Positions 34,908 to 45,997 of a DNA stretch of 64,000 bases are shown here, piece after piece. How positions within the stretch are numbered: position 1 is the first letter of the stretch; each line of letters begins with the position of its first letter. The notes beneath the pieces are model-generated. The model was not told where the DNA came from. It saw only the letters and a program-made list of their open reading frames with translations, and made no database searches. A program made the position numbers and the translations under genes. This DNA comes from Dipteronia dyeriana (lineage: Eukaryota; Streptophyta; Magnoliopsida; Sapindales; Sapindaceae): contig CM065295.1 of the NCBI GenBank assembly GCA_032871835.1, positions 69,062,687 to 69,126,686 on the forward strand, given 5' to 3'.

Positions 34908-36303
34908 CTTAGAAGAGCCAAAAAGCATGCACCTAGGAAATTTAGAGCCAATGAACCCAAGACTCTTAGGAATGAAAGTATTGCTACTATGTGGACTAGA
35001 AAAGATGATTATTTCTGCTTTGTGGCTTAAGCAGCCTTCAAAGCCAAAGCCTCTAACACTTGGTATCTTGATAGTGGGTGTTCTAGGCACATGACCGGAA
35101 ACAAGAGTTTCTTTGAGACTCTTGAGGTGGAGGATGGTGGATTTGTCACTTTTGGTGATGGTTCATGGAAAAAGGTTATAAGGAAATGAAACATATCCTT
35201 TCCTGATTTTCCCTCGTTGTCCAATGCTTTTTATATAGACGGCTAATCTTATTAATACATCAAGTGATAAACGGCTTTCGGTTATGTTTGGCAAAGTTGA
35301 TTGCTCTATTCTAAGAGAATAAGGGCAAGTCTTATTGAAAGGTAAGAGATCAAGTGACAATTTTTATTGTCTTGAATCTAATGATATCTCTTGTAACTTG
35401 TACAATTATGAGCAAGTTGAATTGTGGTAGCAACACCTCAGTCACTTGAACTATAGAGACTTAAAAGTTCTTGATAGGTTGAACGTTGTGAGAGGCCTTC
35501 CCAAGCTTGGGAAGAAGATTGATGGAGTTTGTGGACCTTGTCAACAAGGGAAACAAATTAATAGCATGCATAAGAAAGGCAAATATCTCACCACTAAGGA
35601 GCCATTAAAGCTTCTACATATGGACCTTATGGGTCCCATGCAAACTGAGAGTCTCGGTGGCAAGAGATGTTTTTTTGTATGTGTTGATTTTTCTAGATTT
35701 ACATGGACATATTTTCTTAGAGAAAAATCTGAAGCTTTTGAAAAATTTAAAATGCTTTGCACTAAGAATCAAAATGAGAAGAGCTCTCACACTAACAACA
35801 TTAAAAGAATTAGAAGTGATCATGGTAAGGAATTTGAAAATGCTTGTTTTGAAATTTTTTGTAATAGCTTTGGCATTTCTCATTAGTTTTCGACCCCTCG
35901 AACTCCTCAACAAAATGGAGTTATAGAGAGGAAGAATAGGGTCCTCCAAGAGATGACCCGAGTGATGTTGCTTAGCAACAATATGCTTAGGAATCTGTGG
36001 GTCGAGGTCGTCAATACAACTTGCTATACAGGAAATAAAGTTTTTCTAAGGCCATACACTAGGTAAACCTCATATGAATTGTGGAAGGGTAAGAAGCCAA
36101 ATGTTAGCTACTTCCACTCATTTGGAAGCAAATGCTACATTCTTAATGATCGAGATCAACTTGGCAAGTTTGATGCTAAGAGTGATGAAGAGATTTTCAT
36201 TGGCTATGCCCTAAATAGTAAGACCTATAGAGTTTTCAATTTAAAGACTCGAAGTGTCATGGAATCATCTAATGTTGTTATAAATGATTATAAACCTAAG
36301 ATG
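34908..36303 (+). pseudogene. Copia protease and integrase
   Basis: Resumes the copia frame after the Tat insertion: MLRRAKKHAPRKFRANEP, a stop in CFVA*AAFKAK, then WYLDSGCSRHMTG at about 35060-35098, the copia protease active site. GAG-pre-integrase: WQHLSHLNYRDLKVLDRLN (about 35430) and CGPCQQGKQ. The integrase core keeps D-D-35-E: MDLMGPM (Asp 35623-35625), RSDHGKEFEN (Asp 35818-35820), GVIERKNR (Glu 35926-35928), followed by ELWKGKKPNVSYFHSFGSKCY and EEIFIGYALNSKTYRVFN. Stops at 35887 and 36064 and frame changes in 35160-35440 inactivate it. Confidence 0.85.
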
Positions 36304-36579
36304 TAATCATGATGAGGAGGTTATTTTGGTTGATGATTCTTTTGTGGAGAACAATGGTGAGACTTCAAGTGGTGTGAAGTCAAACCTAGATGAAGAAGTC
36401 ATTCAACCTCATGATAGAGATCCTTATTTGGACTCTAAGGAGCTCACTCATTGGGTTAGGCATCTCTACAACATGAATGACATTCTTGGAGATGTGAATG
36501 AGGGTGTTAGGACTAGGCGTCAATTAGCTATAATTGCTACACCTCTCAAATTGAACCCAAAAAGATTGATAAAGCTTTG

Positions 36580-38076
36580 AGTGATGAGTTTTAGGTTCTT
36601 GCTATGTAAAAAGAGCTAAACCAATTTGAAAGAAATGAGGTTTGGACTCTAGTTCCTCGACCCGAAAACACCAATGTCATTGGCACCAAATGGGTTTCTA
36701 GGAACAAGTCGGATGAGGATGGCAACACTGTGCGAAACAAGGATAGACTTATAGCATAAGGATATTCTCAAATTGAGGGTGTCGATTTTGAGGAGACATT
36801 TGCCCCGGTTGCCCGTCTTGAGTCTATAAGGCTTATCTTATCTACATCATATGTGTATAAGTTCAAATTGTATCAAATGGATGTAAAGAGTGTCTTCCTC
36901 AATGGCATCTTGCAAGAGGAAGTGTTTGTTGAGCAACCTAGGGGGTTTGTGGATCCATAATACTCTAATCATGTCTATTGCCTCAAGAAGGCTTTATATG
37001 GGTTGAAACAAGCACTGGAGACTTGGTATGAGTGCCTCACCCTTTAACTTATTGACAATGGCTACTTTAGAGGTAGTGTTGACAAGACCTTGTTCATCAA
37101 GGGCAATAAAGATGACCTTTTCATAGCTCAAATCTATGTTGATGACATTGTTTCTGACTCCACCAATAAAGCCAAAGTCCAACAATTTGTTGATGTCATG
37201 TCTCATGAATTTGAGATGCGTCTCATTAGGGAGCTCAATTACTTCATAGGTTTGCAAATTAAGCAACTGCATGATGGGATCTTCATATCCCAAGCTAAGT
37301 ATGCCAAGATCTTAGTGAAGAAGTTTGGTCTTGAGAATGTCAAGCATTGTTACACACCCATAAGTACCACATTGAAGCTTAGCAAGGATGCTACTGGTAA
37401 AAGTGTGGATCAAATCCTATATCGTGGCATGATTGATAGCTTTCTTTACTTGATTGCTAGTATGCATGATATAGCTTTTAGTACGGGGGTTTATGATAGG
37501 TATCAAGCAGATCCCAAAAAGTCCTATCTCTCTACTGTTAAGAGAATCATTTGATATATGAATGAGACATTCAACTATGAGATATGATACTCTTTTGATA
37601 CTAATGCTAGTCTAGTTGGCTTTAGTGATACGGTCTGGGCAGGTAATTGTGATAATAAGAAGAGTACATCGTGAGTTTACTTCTTTCTAGGAAACAACTT
37701 AGTATCTTGGTTTTGCAATAAGCAAAATCCAATCTCCCTATCCACAGCTGAAGCGGAATACATAGCCACTGAGAGTGCTTGCACTCAACTCCTATGGATG
37801 AAGCAAATGCTTGTGGAATATAGTTTTGATCAAGGTACTTTTACCCTTTACTGTGACAATTTGAGTGCTATTAATATTTCAAAGAATCTTGTTCAACATT
37901 CTAGGACTAAGCATATAGACATTAGGCATCATTTCATTAGGGAGCTAGTTGAAAACAAATGCATAACACTTGAGCATGTAGGCACAAATGATCAGCTAGC
38001 AGATCTTTTTACAAAGCCCTTAGATTCAACTAGGTTCAAGTCACTTAGTAGGTGCCTTGATGAGCTTTGTGATTGA
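36580..38076 (+). pseudogene. Copia reverse transcriptase and RNase H
   Basis: RT: WTLVPRPENTNVIGTKWV (36640), [52 protein letters not shown], then IYVDDIV with an intact YVDD at 37135-37146, FIGLQIKQ and ISQAKYAKILVKKFG. RNase H: GFSDTVWAGN (37620), SLSTAEAEYIATESAC, TLYCDNLSAINISKN, RTKHIDIRHHFIRE and NDQLADLFTKPLD, ending LCD at 38076. In-frame stops at about 36760, 36958, 37046, 37552 and 37675 show decay, although catalytic residues are retained. Confidence 0.87.
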
Positions 38077-38202
38077 CCCCATGTGGAGAACTCAAGCAAA
38101 GAAAGCAACCATGCATTGTTGAAATAAGCAAAAAGAATTATCAACTTTATGCTTTGTAATTAATTGCTTGAGAATCATGGTTATACATATATATATATGT
38201 AT

Positions 38203-38238
<36 letters not shown>

Positions 38239-39365
38239 GTATATATATATGAATTTTTATTCATTAAGTGTGTCCTTGCCTCGTTTGCAATCCATGTCTC
38301 ATTTATGTTCAAACATGCATTTTTGGACTAGGAGAATTGATTGGGAAGCATATTTGAATGACCTATAATTTATCTTCATGACATGTGAACTTAATTTTGA
38401 CTTGCTTAAATATTATGCATGAGTTGTTTGTGTGCGAATGTGTATGAACGCAATTGACAAGGCTACACTCAATAAAGACACTATGTCCATTCGATAAATA
38501 AGGATGCATCATCCAAGTAAGCCTTGTCTCTCTTCTTAATTGTTGAACAAGACAACAATCAATAAGGATTTTATATCCATTCAATCTATAAGGATTTTAT
38601 ATTCATGCCTTGATTGGCCATTAAGAATTGATAATGTCGTTTGTGTGATTTAAAAGTTTTAAATTTTAAAATTATTCACTTTTGACAAAATGGATACAAA
38701 TTGGTTTGATTTCGTTTGGAAACTCTTTTGATATTTGCTTTGCCAAATACCATGCTTTGAAAGTTAATGTTGCATGTCTTCCATCCAAGGCAATAATCTC
38801 ACACATTTTCTTAAAATCTAATCTCATTGCTCTTCTCTCTCACTTAATTAAGTTGCATAAAGTTGATGTATATGATTATGCACTTATCTTTGATGCCAAT
38901 AACTCTCTTTGCTCAAGTAACCTGATTGGGGAATACTTCTTTGTCTATCTCATGATAAAAAAAGGGAGTAGTGTGGATGGACCTAGAGGGAAGATGGACC
39001 TAGGGGTAGTTGGAGTTGAGTTGCTTTTTAGGAGAGGTAAGTTTGACTTCTTGAGGGGGAGTTAATCTACTTATGGGGATCATTTTGCTTTGCATGGTTC
39101 GTTGCATGTTGTTTATTTTTCTTTTATAAAAATTACCTTTAGTGCCTTATTTTTTATGTGTGTCTTGATCACCTCATATACGCTTGTCTTGGAAAGTGTA
39201 GTTTCATTGTTTTGTATGGATGACTATTCTACAAGAGCTTGAAGAATTGAAGATATAGCTTTTAGGTATCTCGTTGTGATGTAGAATATCATTTGTTGAC
39301 CTCTTGTCTTTTTTGTTTAATTTTTGTAAGGATGATTAGTAAGTAGTAGTTTTATCACGAAACAG
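38077..39365 (+). other. Long 3' non-coding region of the copia
   Basis: 1.3 kb between RNase H and the polypurine tract. Contains (TA)n with TG interruptions (38185-38250). SIRE-type copias often carry an envelope-like ORF here. The best open frame (38682-39065, 127 codons, plus) has no transmembrane or coiled-coil character I can recognise, so I do not call one. Confidence 0.5.
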
Positions 39366-39379
39366 CCAAAGAGGGAGAT
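39366..39379 (+). other. Polypurine tract of the copia
   Basis: CCAAAGAGGGAGAT directly before the LTR, the usual copia form. Confidence 0.85.
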
Positions 39380-40107
39380 TGTACGTTCCTCATATTTTGA
39401 TTGGCTCATTTCGTTGACAAACAACATTGTGGATTTACTTGTAAGGGTAGACTCACTATTCGTGATCAAGCTTTAATAGTGTTGTCATTCTCAAGAGCAC
39501 TTCAATGTATATCACTTTGCTTAACTCTTTGAAGGGATATATCACTTTGCTTAACTCTTTGAAGAGGCATAATTGCACACACACACACACACACGCTATT
39601 CTCATGCATGTTTATTCAACTTGCATTATGTCCTTCTTGCTTCATGTATGCATCCCTTTCTTGTTTACATGTTTTTTTGTATGATACTTTTTATGCATTT
39701 TTCATCACTCCACATTTTCAAATTTTGCATATTTATTTGTGTGTTGAGCTTTCCTAGAAAAAGAAAAATTTTCTCTTCACTGCGGTGCAGGTTGCTTGCT
39801 ATACACCTGCCTCCGCCACGATGCCAACAACGGTTGGTTCTAGAAATGGCATGCTTCAAGGACCGCGGTCTATGCACTTGTCTACACAGTTGTCTCTGCC
39901 ATGGTTTTCTCCAGAACAGCCATGTTGCCTTTACCGCGGCCTGTGCACTTGCATGCACAACGGTCTATGCTACGATGTTGTCCAGACGATGCACCGTGGT
40001 TTGGACAACTTGCTCGAGTCGCGGTCCAGCCAGCGAAAATGATGGGTTTTGGTTGCCTTTTTTTCAAAACGACGTCATTTTGTCTAGGACACCGTATACA
40101 TATACAT

Positions 40108-40153
<46 letters not shown>

Positions 40154-41058
40154 GTAAGTGTGTGTGTGTGTGTGTTCTTTTCACTTCTTTACCTCTTTAG
40201 AGCTTTTACAATCCATTTTATCTCATTATTTGAAAGCTCAAGAGTGACTTGCAAGGAAAGAAAGCAAGAAACCATTTTTACTCAACCAAACATCAATCCA
40301 TGAGCATCTAGCATCTCACAAGCATCATCTCAACATGGAGTCATCTTGTTTCTATTGACTAGGTAATTAGAACATGTTCTTAATCTCCATTGCATCTCAT
40401 ACGTTCTTGTTTGCCTAGGTTTAGTTTTATTTGTTGATGTAATCCATATTTTTAAGTTTAATGGGTTTTATAACATGCTTGAGTTGTTATTTGTTGGTTG
40501 AGAATATGTTTTATTGATAGGTATCATTGAGGACTATTTTACCCTTCTAGCTAAATCCCTTTGCATTTGCATTCATTGTCATCTTTAAATTCTTAGATAA
40601 GCTTAAATGTGTTGACCTAACATTTTTGTATCTAGAATATTTCCATATATTCACATAGGTTGCATGTTCTCTTCATTGATTGTTAAGTCTTGTGACTAAG
40701 TGGATTAGTGCACAAATTTGTTGATCTAGAATCACTATAAAGGCCTACGGGTAGTAGTGATTGGTTAGTGACCGAGTATAGTATGAAGAGAGGTCAACCT
40801 AGGTTGTAATCATCATTACAATAGTGGATTTAAGGATCGGAATGGCAAAGTGATTAGCCTATGGTGTTTCCCTTGTTTGACGGTTTCCATATAAATATCG
40901 TGTGTATTTTTATTTTCGTATTTTTTACTTATTTTTTTTATATGTGTTAATGGGGTAAACTTGTAATATTGACTAGTCAATAAAAATTGGTAATTAACCT
41001 GACTAAAACCTATTCACCCCCCTCTAGGTTAGGATTGACACACCTTAAGGGAATTTTA
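39380..41058 (+). repeat. 3' LTR of the SIRE-like copia
   Basis: 1679 bp; ends TTTTA where the 5' copy ends TTCA. Distinguishing changes are a duplicated TATATCACTTTGCTTAACTC segment (39509-39562) and a (CA)n(TA)n(TG)n compound microsatellite at 40100-40172 in place of the simple (AT)n of the other copy. Confidence 0.88.
40100..40172. repeat. (CA)n(TA)n(TG)n compound microsatellite
   Basis: CA, TA and TG runs in that order are self-complementary overall, so the tract can fold into a long hairpin. It occupies the TATA region of the 3' LTR. Confidence 0.85.
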
Positions 41059-41671
41059 ACAATTACAAACACAAATCTAATTCGCATACAATTAATGAAA
41101 GCAATAAAGAAGAAAAGAAACGTCACGAGAAATTTTACATGGTTCAGCGTAAGCCCATATCCACGAAGCGCACTAGCACTCAAATCCATTATCAGAGTTC
41201 GATTATAATCTCTCTGTCTATCTCTTTCAGTATTTCTACAAGTTGCTCATAACCTCTCTTGCTATTTTCTACACTTTCTAGGTGATCTAATAATGTGGGG
41301 AAACAATAGTAATTATATTAGAGCTTAAGGGTAGGCCAAATCCTACAAGAAGTCTTTTTCTTTCCGCCCAATTTTCCCTGATGCTCACGAATTTCATCGT
41401 TACAGCGGTTTGTAGTCGATCCCTGCATTGCGGTGAACATTTGTGAAGCACTGCTCAAAATACTTCATTTGCTTCTACCGCGGTCTACACTGTGTAACAC
41501 CTCTATGAACTTTTACTCCTTTCCCCGTGGTTTATGCACCTCAGTTTTGGCCACTATCTTCTTGGCGAGAAACCTCTGTGAACTTCCACGGTTGGCACCA
41601 TTGCTGGTGCCCCACGGTTCACACCTCGGTCTTCTTCCCTGGTTGAGTCTTTAGGCTTCACAAACCTAACA
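41059..41671 (-). repeat. Tork-like copia LTR, main piece
   Basis: On the minus strand it starts TGTTAGGTTTGTGAAGCC right after the polypurine-like TTCAAGTGGAAAAT (41672-41686), the usual '...CAAGTGGGAGATTGTTAGG' border of Tork/Tnt1-type copias. It carries CG-rich CCGCGGTC-like motifs (41400-41640) and the sequence TTTTACATGGTTCAGCG (41133-41149) typical of such LTRs. The SIRE-like copia inserted into it; the remaining terminus is probably 19102-19127. Confidence 0.6.
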
Positions 41672-41764
41672 ATTTTCCACTTGAAGGCTAAAACTCGAAT
41701 TGACTTTTTCCTCATTCGATGACTAGTGGATAGTTACAGTACACTTATCTCCCTTTGTCTTCAA

Positions 41765-41862
41765 CCTTAAAGACCCACTGAAGCTACATAGAGCTTTAGT
41801 TTCTATGTTCTCACTGGCTTGGTTAACATGTCAGTCGGATTCTTTCTTCTTGTGATCTCGTC
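41765..41862 (-). pseudogene. Tork-like copia RNase H C-terminus (fragment)
   Basis: Minus-strand translation gives EITRRKNPTDMLTKPVRT, a stop, then KLKLYVASVGL. This is the characteristic 'NPADMLTKPV...KF..C..L.G' end of copia RNase H. It lies about 80 bp before the polypurine tract and LTR, exactly where it belongs. The rest of pol is missing; AT-rich unrelated DNA follows at about 41870. Confidence 0.65.
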
Positions 41863-41998
41863 TGTAAAATATTAACTATTGTTACTTATAACAGTTGACT
41901 GAATGGATATAATGAAAAGATACAAATGCCATTGACAAATATTTATATAATTATTGATCAACCCATAAAATAATTATAAATTAACCATATAACTTTAC

Positions 41999-42656
41999 AA
42001 AATTATAAATTCACCCCAGTGCACCAAACACTCCCTTATTTGTTCTTCCTCTTCAGTCAAAATTCAACACACCGAAAGAAAATGAAATAAAGAACAATCA
42101 CACCTTATTCTTTAATCAATTCCAAAAATAAATAAATCTACAAAAGTCCATTGCTGATGGGAACATCTACAATTGTAGTTCTCCATATCAGAACTCATTT
42201 GCGATGGAGAACTTCAAGTCTCTATCGCAGATGAGTTCTGCATTGGAGACCATCGCAAAGCAGTATCCATTTGCGATTGGAAAACTTTATTGCAAAGCCC
42301 ATCTAAACATGACAAAAAAAAATAGTCATGGCATAAGCACAGCCTGAGAGGATTGAAGAAGAGCTGGTGATTCAACAAAAAGAAACCATGAACATCACCA
42401 CATCAACAACAGTAATGATAGTGGAAGCGATAGTGCAAGTATGCCATTCAAATTCATTGTTCAGACGTTTGAGTTTGTGCCCATATCGCAAACAAATGTC
42501 TATATGTTCTATGATGTCACTCCAATCGCTTAACCCAGATGCAATGGACTCCATTGCTTCAAGCTTTATTTTCTCTTTTTTCAATAATTTGTTCGCTTCA
42601 AGCTATTTTTTTATATTCTTTTTACTGATTTTGGGTAGGGGCGAATTTATAATTTT
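41999..42656. mobile_element. Segment flanked by a 19-bp inverted repeat
   Basis: AAAATTATAAATTCACCCC (41999-42017) and its reverse complement with one mismatch (42638-42656) bound a 658-bp segment. Inside, AGAACTCATTTGCGATGGAGA (about 42190) faces TCTCTATCGCAGATGAGTTCT (about 42219), and TTTGCGATTGG follows: short 'TTTGCGA' repeats of the type found in CACTA subterminal regions. No transposase, CACTA terminus or target duplication was found. Two overlapping open frames (42367-42660 plus; 42372-42584 minus) are unassigned. Confidence 0.4.
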
Positions 42657-42713
42657 ATAATTTTGGGAGGTTATTGTTTATAGTTTTTGTTTGGGTGTAG
42701 AACTATAAAACTA

Positions 42714-44908
42714 TGAAATTCCCTAAGAAGTGTGTGTCTAATAACCTTGAGGGTGTAGCGGGGGGGGGGGGTGTATAAGTTTTAATCAAGTTAATTTTCA
42801 ATTTTTCTTGATCATTCAATATTCAAAATTCACCCCAATAAAACAAACATACAACATCAAGTGTAAAGTGCGGAAATATAAATAACACAAGATGTATACG
42901 TGGAAACCCTCCAAATGGGAAAAACCACGGCCTGTTAAGTGCGCCACACTCGATCACTGAAATCCACTATATGTGCAATGGTTACACCCTCAAGTGATTC
43001 TCGGACTCTCACTCTCGACAACCTCAGGTTATGGACACTGCCACTCACCACTCACCACTCTTGCTTCAGTCCCTAGTGATATCCCCTAATACACTACTCT
43101 TGGCGTGAACGCCTCCTACTCTACCCCCCTTGGGCCTTTTACAGTTGCACCCGACCAATTGCTTGTCAACCCACCCTTGGTTGCAAGGCTTCCCTTACTT
43201 GTGCAACTTCACACCGAAGCCTCAAAACTTGACTCAATAAAGAGTTCAGCAACCTATGTGAGTATGATGAAATATTCAAACATGCAAATAATACTAGGTA
43301 AAACACTAAATGCTTATCTAGAAATTTAAGAATGTCACTAAGTACAATTCCTAGATATCAATATCTAAATGAATGTTCATAAAGACTTAACTAGATATAG
43401 TTATGCAACATTATATCCTAGTTATCAAAGGCCATTTCAACAAATATTGTCATTAAGCATGGCTTGATCATTAATGGAATTATCAAAATGCAATTAGTAT
43501 GACCTAATTAGCTAGAGGTAAATATGTCCTAAATGCTAGCTATCAACAAACAAACCCAATCATGTTATCAAGACTTATAAATATATGCAATAAAGTACAG
43601 TCTAGGTATTTAATTAAACAATAAATACCTTATCTAGAGTAAGAAGAACAATAAATGATGTTCAATGATGTTCAATGAAGTTCTTACTTACATAGTCATG
43701 AAACAAAGAACACTCATGCTCATATGATGAAGAATGATGCAAGATGGAGATGGGTTTTTGGGTTTGCGGGTTTGCTGAGTCAAAAACAAGCTTGAAGCTT
43801 TCTCTCTCTAATGGAGGTTCTCTCACTCTAAAATTGTGTTATTTGAGCTCTCTCTCTCTCTCTAGGAGTCAATTTCTCTCTCTTGGGGATTCAATTTTGG
43901 AGCTCTAAGTCTGATTTGAGAAGAATATGATATATATAATATGTAAACACGAGCTGCACAAGAAAATACGATTTTACCCAAATCAGGTTTTTCGCTACTA
44001 GTTTCGCCCCTTGAAGGGGCAAAGAGTTTGGGAGCAAAAAGGGTTGCCAAAATTTTCACTACTTGTTTCGCATCAGGAGAGGGCGAAACGTTGAGCGAAA
44101 TCTGCTCTCAACACTCCACCTTGAAATTCAAGCATATCAAAACATGACCAAACGACTTCGAAACCTTTCGTATAGTATACCATTGGAAAGGTATGGAAGT
44201 CTACTTTCTACATCAATTAACAAAATGTGATTTTGATGACTGTAGAAAAAGGTATGGTTAAATGAGTGATCAAAGGTTAGAAACAGACGACAACAGAGTT
44301 GCCTTGTTTTTATGGTTACTTTGGAGATTTCAAAACCAATCCAAACGGTCATGAAATATTACTAATAATATACCATTGGAAAGGTATAGGTGTTTAGTTT
44401 GTATAAAAAATTTCAAAACTCATTTTGAATCATTGTATAAAACGATATGGTCATAAGACCATACAAAGGTCAGTTTAAAAATATTTTAATCATTGAAATA
44501 CACTCTTTTGAAACTAGACACCTTACTCCATATAACCAAACCAAGAGAAGAATGAGACATTCTCATATGGTCACTCAACGTGATAAAACAAGTACACCAT
44601 CGTGCAAGTGCGAACACAACGCAATACCACACTTAAATTCATAAATGAAGTGCAAGTGTGATTGTGAAGAGATGCACACATATAAAAAATATCAACACAA
44701 ATGCAAGATCAACAAAACATGCATAAGGTGTGTATGTGCACCTAAACTCTTCAAGAGGCAAAGTCAAGTGAATATACCTTTTGCTCTTGAAGTCATAGAG
44801 ATGCTTGGAAGTTTGTCAATGATGATCTAAGCTACCCATTACACAATCATCCCCAATGTGGTGTGGTTTGTCATGAAATAAGTCAATCATAAAATCAAAG
44901 TCCTTACA
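42714..44908 (-). mobile_element. Solo LTR A, SIRE-related copia
   Basis: 2195 bp with termini TG...CA and target duplication AACTA at 42709-42713 and 44909-44913. The reverse complement starts TGTAAGGACTTTGATTTTATG and parallels the copia 5' LTR start (TGTAAGTTCCTCATATTTTG); its other end TGAAATTCCCTAAGAAGTG parallels the reverse complement of the LTR end at 20771. No internal region exists, so it arose by LTR-LTR recombination. A (G)n run lies at about 42759-42771. Its central CG-rich block is of a different type (GCGAAAC and TTTCGCCCC repeats, 43990-44105). Confidence 0.87.
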
Positions 44909-44913
44909 AACTA

Positions 44914-45283
44914 TTTAGGGTTCCTTTGGTTTTTAATTATTTTTATGAATTGAAAAGACAATTTTACCTCTTGACCGTTTAAGTGGCTGTTAGTCAAACT
45001 ATTAGCAACTATTTTTCAAGGTAAGTTTGTGCAATTAAATGAAAAGTTGAATATGCATGCTATATTACCTAAACTTAGGGATTGTTTGTGAAATTAACCC
45101 AGGATTTTGAGGATAACAAAAAAAATGTTAAAATGGCCTGTTTGATATCGTTTTTAAAATTACATTTTTGAAAACTATTTTTAAAAATAAAAATCATGTT
45201 TTAAGAAATGTGATGTGTTTGATAGTATTTTCTAAGAGGAATTTTCTAAAACGGAAAACAATATAATTGTTTGGTGGGAAAAG
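44914..45283. other. AT-rich intergenic DNA
   Basis: No gene or repeat recognised between the solo LTR A and the Harbinger-like element; 45120-45240 has scattered GTTTGATA-type runs resembling MITE sequence. Confidence 0.35.
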
Positions 45284-45639
45284 TTAGGACTCGTCCTGTA
45301 AGCGTTTTTCGGTTGCTGTTTTTCGAAAATAAAAATGAAAATGAAAACAGTATTTTTGGTTTCAGTTTCAAATTCTGAAAACGTAACTGGTAGCATATAC
45401 TGAAACCTGTATTTTGAAAATGAAAACGGTAAAAACGCATATGGTAGGTTAACCGAAAACTATCAAAAATTAAAATATCAATTTTGGCATTTTGTTTAAT
45501 ATTATTACAACTACAAACAAATTGATTAAATAATTAACCAATATAATTTTTGTATTGTGATTTTTAAATTAAACAAAAGTATCACATCAAAAATTAATTT
45601 AAATAAACATATCAAAAAATGAATTAATCAAAACTAAAC

Positions 45640-45852
45640 TCTTAAATTATAAATAAATAATAAATATTATTACATATATTATTATTTTGTATATTAAATA
45701 TTTTAAATACATAATATTATATAATATATTATTTTATTTAATAACATTATATAGAGATATATCATAATATATGTAGTATTAATATGTACATCTAGATATA
45801 TTATAATATTATATATATCATATAAATATATAATATATAATATATTATTATA

Positions 45853-45890
<38 letters not shown>

Positions 45891-45957
45891 CATCAAATTA
45901 TATATATTATTCTATATATAATATTTATATATAGTAATATATAATATATAAATTATT

Positions 45958-45995
<38 letters not shown>
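45640..45995. repeat. AT-only region with (TA)n
   Basis: Almost pure A and T, with (TA)n runs at about 45858-45888 and 45960-45990. Solo LTR B is inserted at its right edge (ATTAT duplication). Confidence 0.85.

Positions 45996-45997
<2 letters not shown>

Larger units (their letters stand above)
19128..41058 (+). mobile_element. SIRE-like Ty1/copia retrotransposon carrying Tat element B
   Basis: LTRs 19128-20771 and 39380-41058; target duplication ACAAT at 19123-19127 and 41059-41063. Excluding the nested 12.15-kb Tat element and its duplicated 5 bp, the copia is about 9.8 kb. Order: LTR, initiator-Met primer site, gag with UBN2-like region and CCHC knuckle, protease, integrase, RT with YVDD, RNase H, a long 3' region, polypurine tract, LTR. 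Large size, a second zinc knuckle motif and the long 3' region suggest the SIRE/Maximus lineage. Many stops and frame changes show it is inactive. Its LTRs differ more than those of the nested element, consistent with it being the older insertion. Confidence 0.88.

Noticed and set aside
38682..39065. Possible envelope-like ORF in the copia 3' region.
   Set aside because: 127 codons only, no transmembrane or coiled-coil segment and no match to known envelope-like proteins; position alone is not enough.
39573..40200. 194-codon and related frames on both strands in the copia 3' LTR.
   Set aside because: They lie in an LTR, are driven by CA/TG microsatellites and are not kept open in the 5' LTR.
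42367..42660. Host gene fragment suggested by open frames on both strands.
   Set aside because: No family resemblance on either strand and no splice-like borders; it lies inside the inverted-repeat-bounded segment.
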